Source: Clostridiales bacterium (GTDB taxonomy: Bacteria > Bacillota > Clostridia > Lachnospirales > Lachnospiraceae). From it: 5,117 bases of DNA. Of this stretch, positions 4,207 through 5,117 are shown piece by piece (the stretch's first letter is position 1; each line of letters begins with the position of its first letter). A program made the translations under genes and the position numbers. The stretch covers positions 1 to 5,117 of the forward strand of contig JAJQBV010000168.1 in NCBI GenBank assembly GCA_021203115.1. Direction: 5' to 3'. Below the pieces are notes generated by a model. The model did no database searches, was not told the origin of the DNA, and saw only the letters and a list, made by a program, of their open reading frames with translations.

Positions 4207-5117
4207 CTATATATCCCGAAGGTATTTTTTTATCGCGGCGACATACTTCTCTCCGACAGGACTCAAAACCATATTTTTCAACATGACATAACCAATCTCC
4301 ATCGTGTCTTCCGCTTCTTCTTTTTCTCTGAAAGGCACTGCCACAAAATCGTCCCCATTCAACTCTTCACAGATAATGCCGGAACACAGGGTATAGCCAT
4401 TCAGGCCAACCATCAGGTTCAGCATCGTTCCCCGATCATTGGCCTTGATACTCTGTGCGTATTCGTTCGTTGAGAGTACCTCCTCTGCCAGATAAAATGT
4501 GCTGTCACTCCCCTGCTCAAAAGACAGGCAGGGATAGTCTGTCAGCTGCTCAATCCCGATACTCTCTTCCATTGCAAGGGGATGATTCTTCCACAAATAT
4601 ACATAAGCACGGCAATTTACAAGATGATGGAATTCCAGATTTGCCGATTTCATCATTTTCGTCATAGCTTTACGGTTAAAACTCGAGAGGTATAAAATGC
4701 CGATTTCGCTTCTCATTGTGCTGACATCCCGAATCACCTCTCTGGTCATTGTCTCCCGGATCGCAAACTCATACTGCGACATATCGTAATCTTTCGCCAT
4801 ATCCACAAAGGCTTTCACCGCAAAAGAATAATGTTGCGAAGACACACCGAATTTCTTTTTGTACGTACCATTTTTTCCGTATTTCCCCAAAAGCGTCTGG
4901 TATTTGCTGTAAATATCTCTGGCATACGGCAGAAATTCCATACCGTCATTCGTCAGAACCACGCCGCGCCCGCTTCGATATAAAAGCGTGACTCCCAACT
5001 CTTTTTCCAATTCCTTTACCGCATTGGTCAGCGATGGTTGGGACACCAAGAGCTTTTCCGCCGCTCTGTTCATTGAACCCGTCTCCGCTATGGTAATGAT
5101 GTAAGACAACTGAATCA
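4207..5117 (-). CDS. LysR-family transcriptional regulator, start at or beyond right edge
   Basis: About 302 residues are visible, close to the full length of a LysR regulator, which binds DNA as a tetramer and responds to a small metabolite. The N-terminal winged helix-turn-helix is clear: ITIAETGSMNRAAEKLLVSQPSLTNAVKELEKELGVTLL within about the first 50 residues, followed by a linker helix and a substrate-binding domain from about residue 90 to the end (GILYLSS, LTDYPCLSFEQGSD, VGLNGYTLCSG). A TTG at 5107-5109 is in frame but is not the likely start. Codons for Ile and Gln precede it, and the window ends in a partial codon xTG at 5116-5117, so the protein probably begins MIQLSYIITIAETG with the A of ATG just outside, or further upstream. 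The gene reads toward the IS21 remnant, whose end lies 59 bp past the stop. Its target is unknown; LysR genes usually regulate a divergent neighbour, which here would be beyond 5117. Confidence 0.9.
   Translation of the reverse strand, partial: IQLSYIITIAETGSMNRAAEKLLVSQPSLTNAVKELEKELGVTLLYRSGRGVVLTNDGMEFLPYARDIYSKYQTLLGKYGKNGTYKKKFGVSSQHYSFAVKAFVDMAKDYDMSQYEFAIRETMTREVIRDVSTMRSEIGILYLSSFNRKAMTKMMKSANLEFHHLVNCRAYVYLWKNHPLAMEESIGIEQLTDYPCLSFEQGSDSTFYLAEEVLSTNEYAQSIKANDRGTMLNLMVGLNGYTLCSGIICEELNGDDFVAVPFREKEEAEDTMEIGYVMLKNMVLSPVGEKYVAAIKKYLRDI

Noticed and set aside
5107..5109. TTG as the start of the LysR gene
   Set aside because: The family N-terminus needs the preceding residues, and the frame stays open to the window edge, ending in a partial xTG codon.

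Overview
The window reads as chromosomal DNA from an anaerobic, probably gut-associated member of the Clostridia. This is inferred from the protein families (a Bacillota-type aryl-sulfate sulfotransferase, an anaerobic sulfatase-maturase remnant, a SLFN/AlbA_2 ATP-binding regulator, IS21-type sequences), strong AGGAGG-like ribosome binding sites and sigma-A-type promoters. I cannot name a species. No RNA gene, CRISPR array or complete mobile element was found.

Layout from left to right. At 1-314 (minus) is the 5' part of an aryl-sulfate sulfotransferase-like gene running off the left edge. From 315 to 909 lies an AT-rich divergent control region of almost 600 bp. It has no convincing gene but holds several inverted repeats and, at 701-729, a perfect TTGACA-N17-TATAAT promoter reading right. 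At 910-1707 (plus) is a complete nitrilase-superfamily amidohydrolase with Glu-Lys-Cys intact. It converges, across a 17-bp gap, on a 436-codon SLFN/AlbA_2 + divergent ATPase + winged-helix protein at 1725-3035 (minus). That gene has its own strong promoter overlaid by three helically phased GGGTARA repeats.

The right third is a genomic scar. At 3227-3889 (minus) lies the C-terminal half of an anaerobic sulfatase-maturating enzyme. It keeps every auxiliary-cluster cysteine but has lost the radical-SAM core. It abuts a shrunken IS21-family element (about 3890-4147): the left end with four about 22-bp terminal repeats, the istA ribosome binding site, about ten istA codons, then apparently a jump into an istB segment in another frame. 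Beyond the IS end is a LysR-family regulator (4207 to beyond 5117, minus) whose first codon lies at or past the right edge.

The genes do not form one operon. The loose common theme is sulfate-ester and C-N bond chemistry (sulfotransferase, sulfatase-maturase remnant, amidohydrolase) with two regulators. The most interesting material is regulatory: promoter-overlapping dyads and phased repeats that look like operators for unidentified factors.
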